Assembly (NCBI GenBank): GCA_030697085.1 | Contig: JAUYQT010000475.1 | Span: 1 to 7,195 of the forward strand | Direction of reading: 5' to 3' | From: Azonexus sp. | Lineage (GTDB): Bacteria; Pseudomonadota; Gammaproteobacteria; Burkholderiales; Rhodocyclaceae | Length of the DNA stretch: 7,195 nt | Shown here: positions 6,390 through 7,195 of the stretch, piece after piece | How the letters are laid out: the number at the start of each line of letters is the position of its first letter | Position numbering within the stretch: the first letter of the stretch is position 1 | Notes under the pieces: generated by a model | What the model was told of the DNA's origin: nothing | The model's input: only the letters and a program-made list of their open reading frames with translations | The model's database searches: none | Position numbers and translations under genes: made by a program

Positions 6390-6659
6390 TCAGGCAGCAG
6401 CAAGCGCCTTGATCTGTGCAGACAGGCGGCTCTTGGTACGAGAAGCCTTGTTCTTGTGAATGATCTTCTTGTCCGCGATACGATCGAGAACTGAAACTGA
6501 CTGCTGAAAGACGCTTTGAGCGGCAACCTTGTCACCCGCCAAAATTGCCTGACGCACGCGCTTGACAGCGGTACGCAGCGTTGAACGCAGGCTGGCGTTA
6601 TGGGAACGCTGGCCGTCAGCCTGACGGGCGCGCTTGCGTGCTTGTGCGGAATTGGCCAT
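6390..6659 (-). CDS. rpsT: 30S ribosomal protein S20
   Basis: The 89-residue, Lys/Arg-rich protein starts [20 protein letters not shown] and has the typical helical S20 blocks [29 protein letters not shown] and an Ala-rich tail. S20 is a primary 16S rRNA-binding protein of the small subunit body. It starts with ATG, unlike the UUG start known for E. coli rpsT, with GGAA about 8 bases upstream. It is a single-gene unit with its own promoter (6695-6722) and terminator (6340-6375). Its leader is short (about 28 bases), leaving little room for the type of translational autocontrol known in E. coli, though that is not excluded. Confidence 0.97.
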   Translation of the reverse strand: MANSAQARKRARQADGQRSHNASLRSTLRTAVKRVRQAILAGDKVAAQSVFQQSVSVLDRIADKKIIHKNKASRTKSRLSAQIKALAAA

Positions 6660-6694
6660 GTAGAATTTCCAAAAGTTAAAAACCTAAGCCGAGC

Positions 6695-6722
6695 ATTATA
6701 TAGCAAAACTCAAATTCGCCAA
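6695..6722 (-). promoter_or_regulatory. Sigma70 promoter of rpsT
   Basis: On the minus strand TTGGCG (complement of 6717-6722) and a perfect TATAAT (complement of 6695-6700) are 16 bases apart. A GC-rich stretch (GCTCGG) right after the -10 resembles the discriminator of growth-rate-controlled ribosomal promoters. The start would lie near 6688, about 28 bases before the rpsT ATG. Confidence 0.75.
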
Positions 6723-6801
6723 CAAGATTAGCCCGACAAAAACGACTCAACGTTGCAGCCTGCTGCGATTAACCCGGCGCAAGACTCGAAGTCTCCGCCG
6801 C

Positions 6802-7195
6802 TCAAGAAGCCAACAACTCCCTGGGTAGCGGGAACGATACGGCCTCTTCCACCCCTGCCAATTGACGCACCTCGGCTAAAGTCAGAGATTGAATGCGGTC
6901 AACCACTCTTTGGACCAGAATTTCAGGCGCTGAGGCTCCGGCCGTCACTCCTACCTTGTGTTTGCCCACCAGCCAGGTCGTTTCAATTTCATCGGCGCCG
7001 TCGATCAGGTAGGCATCAACGCCCCGAGCCACCGCAACTTCTTTCAGACGACGGGAATTTGAGCTATTCGGGCTACCCACCACAATCACCAGATCACATT
7101 GCTCGGCCAAGACCTTGACGGCATCCTGACGATTCTGCGTCGCATAGCAAATATCGTCCTTCTTCGGCCCCTGCACATCTGGGAAATACTCTTTC
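6802..7195 (-). CDS. ispH: 4-hydroxy-3-methylbut-2-enyl diphosphate reductase, C-terminal part (gene continues beyond the window)
   Basis: IspH is the last enzyme of the MEP isoprenoid pathway and reduces HMBPP to IPP and DMAPP with a [4Fe-4S] cluster. The visible part begins KEYFPDVQGPKKDDICYATQ and ends FPLPRELLAS before a TGA at 6802-6804. DDICYAT carries the third cluster cysteine (the E. coli Cys197 equivalent). GSPNSSNSRRL supplies the SSN residues that bind the diphosphate, and GVTAGASAPEILVQ is the next conserved block. About 131 C-terminal residues are present; the first two cysteines lie off the right edge, so the window start is not a gene start. It points the same way as rpsT, which has its own promoter in the 142-base gap; I see no strong terminator between them. 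Confidence 0.96.
   Translation of the reverse strand, partial: KEYFPDVQGPKKDDICYATQNRQDAVKVLAEQCDLVIVVGSPNSSNSRRLKEVAVARGVDAYLIDGADEIETTWLVGKHKVGVTAGASAPEILVQRVVDRIQSLTLAEVRQLAGVEEAVSFPLPRELLAS

Noticed and set aside
6741..6794. Possible ispH terminator: a 4-bp AACG/CGTT stem before Ts, and a small AGACT-CGA-AGTCT hairpin at 6782-6794
   Set aside because: The first stem is too short to be stable and the second has no T-tract after it on the minus strand.
1..7195. CRISPR arrays, tRNA or rRNA genes, insertion sequences, phage genes
   Set aside because: No regularly spaced repeats, no tRNA-like cloverleaf or rRNA sequence, no transposase and no phage-type protein were seen on reading either strand.

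Overview
The window looks like chromosomal DNA of a betaproteobacterium, most likely of the Rhodocyclales (Dechloromonas/Azonexus-like). That is judged from the protein sequences: a DUF3579 protein, a DUF2788 protein, and betaproteobacterial-type ArgD, ArgF, ArgG, S20 and IspH. I could not run a search, so the placement is by recognition only. One exception is the first ~160 bases, which encode part of a second, Bacteroidetes-like ArgD and appear joined artificially to the rest.

Layout. (1) Bases 1 to ~161 read on the minus strand as an internal piece of an acetylornithine aminotransferase. (2) At about 156-167 this meets the 3' end of a plus-strand class I glutamine amidotransferase, which stops at 395 and is followed by a strong bidirectional terminator (407-435). 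(3) From 4937 down to 523 runs a tight minus-strand gene string: argD, argF, argG, a DUF2788 membrane protein, ppnP and yajQ. Gaps are 0 to 5 bases everywhere except argF-argG (14 or 44 bases, depending on the argG start). (4) Between argD and the divergent ParA-like gene is a 138-base spacer holding a hairpin plus T-tract in the argD leader. (5) An orphan ParA-family ATPase (5076-5861) and a DUF3579 protein (5998-6297, with its own good promoter) lie on the plus strand. (6) A 16-bp-stem terminator separates DUF3579 from convergent rpsT, which has its own sigma70-type promoter. (7) The 3' part of ispH runs off the right edge on the minus strand.

How the genes work together. ArgD makes N-acetylornithine, ArgF turns ornithine into citrulline, and ArgG turns citrulline into argininosuccinate, so the operon covers the middle of arginine synthesis. 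The three genes behind argG (DUF2788, nucleoside phosphorylase PpnP, nucleotide-binding YajQ) are probably co-transcribed passengers. rpsT and ispH are housekeeping genes for the ribosome and for isoprenoid synthesis.

I do not see a clearly new biological system. The points most worth a second look are the chimeric left end, the terminator-like hairpin in the argD leader, the ParA without a partner and with an altered Walker B region, and the tiny ORF overlapping the argG start. No intergenic stretch exceeds 300 bases.
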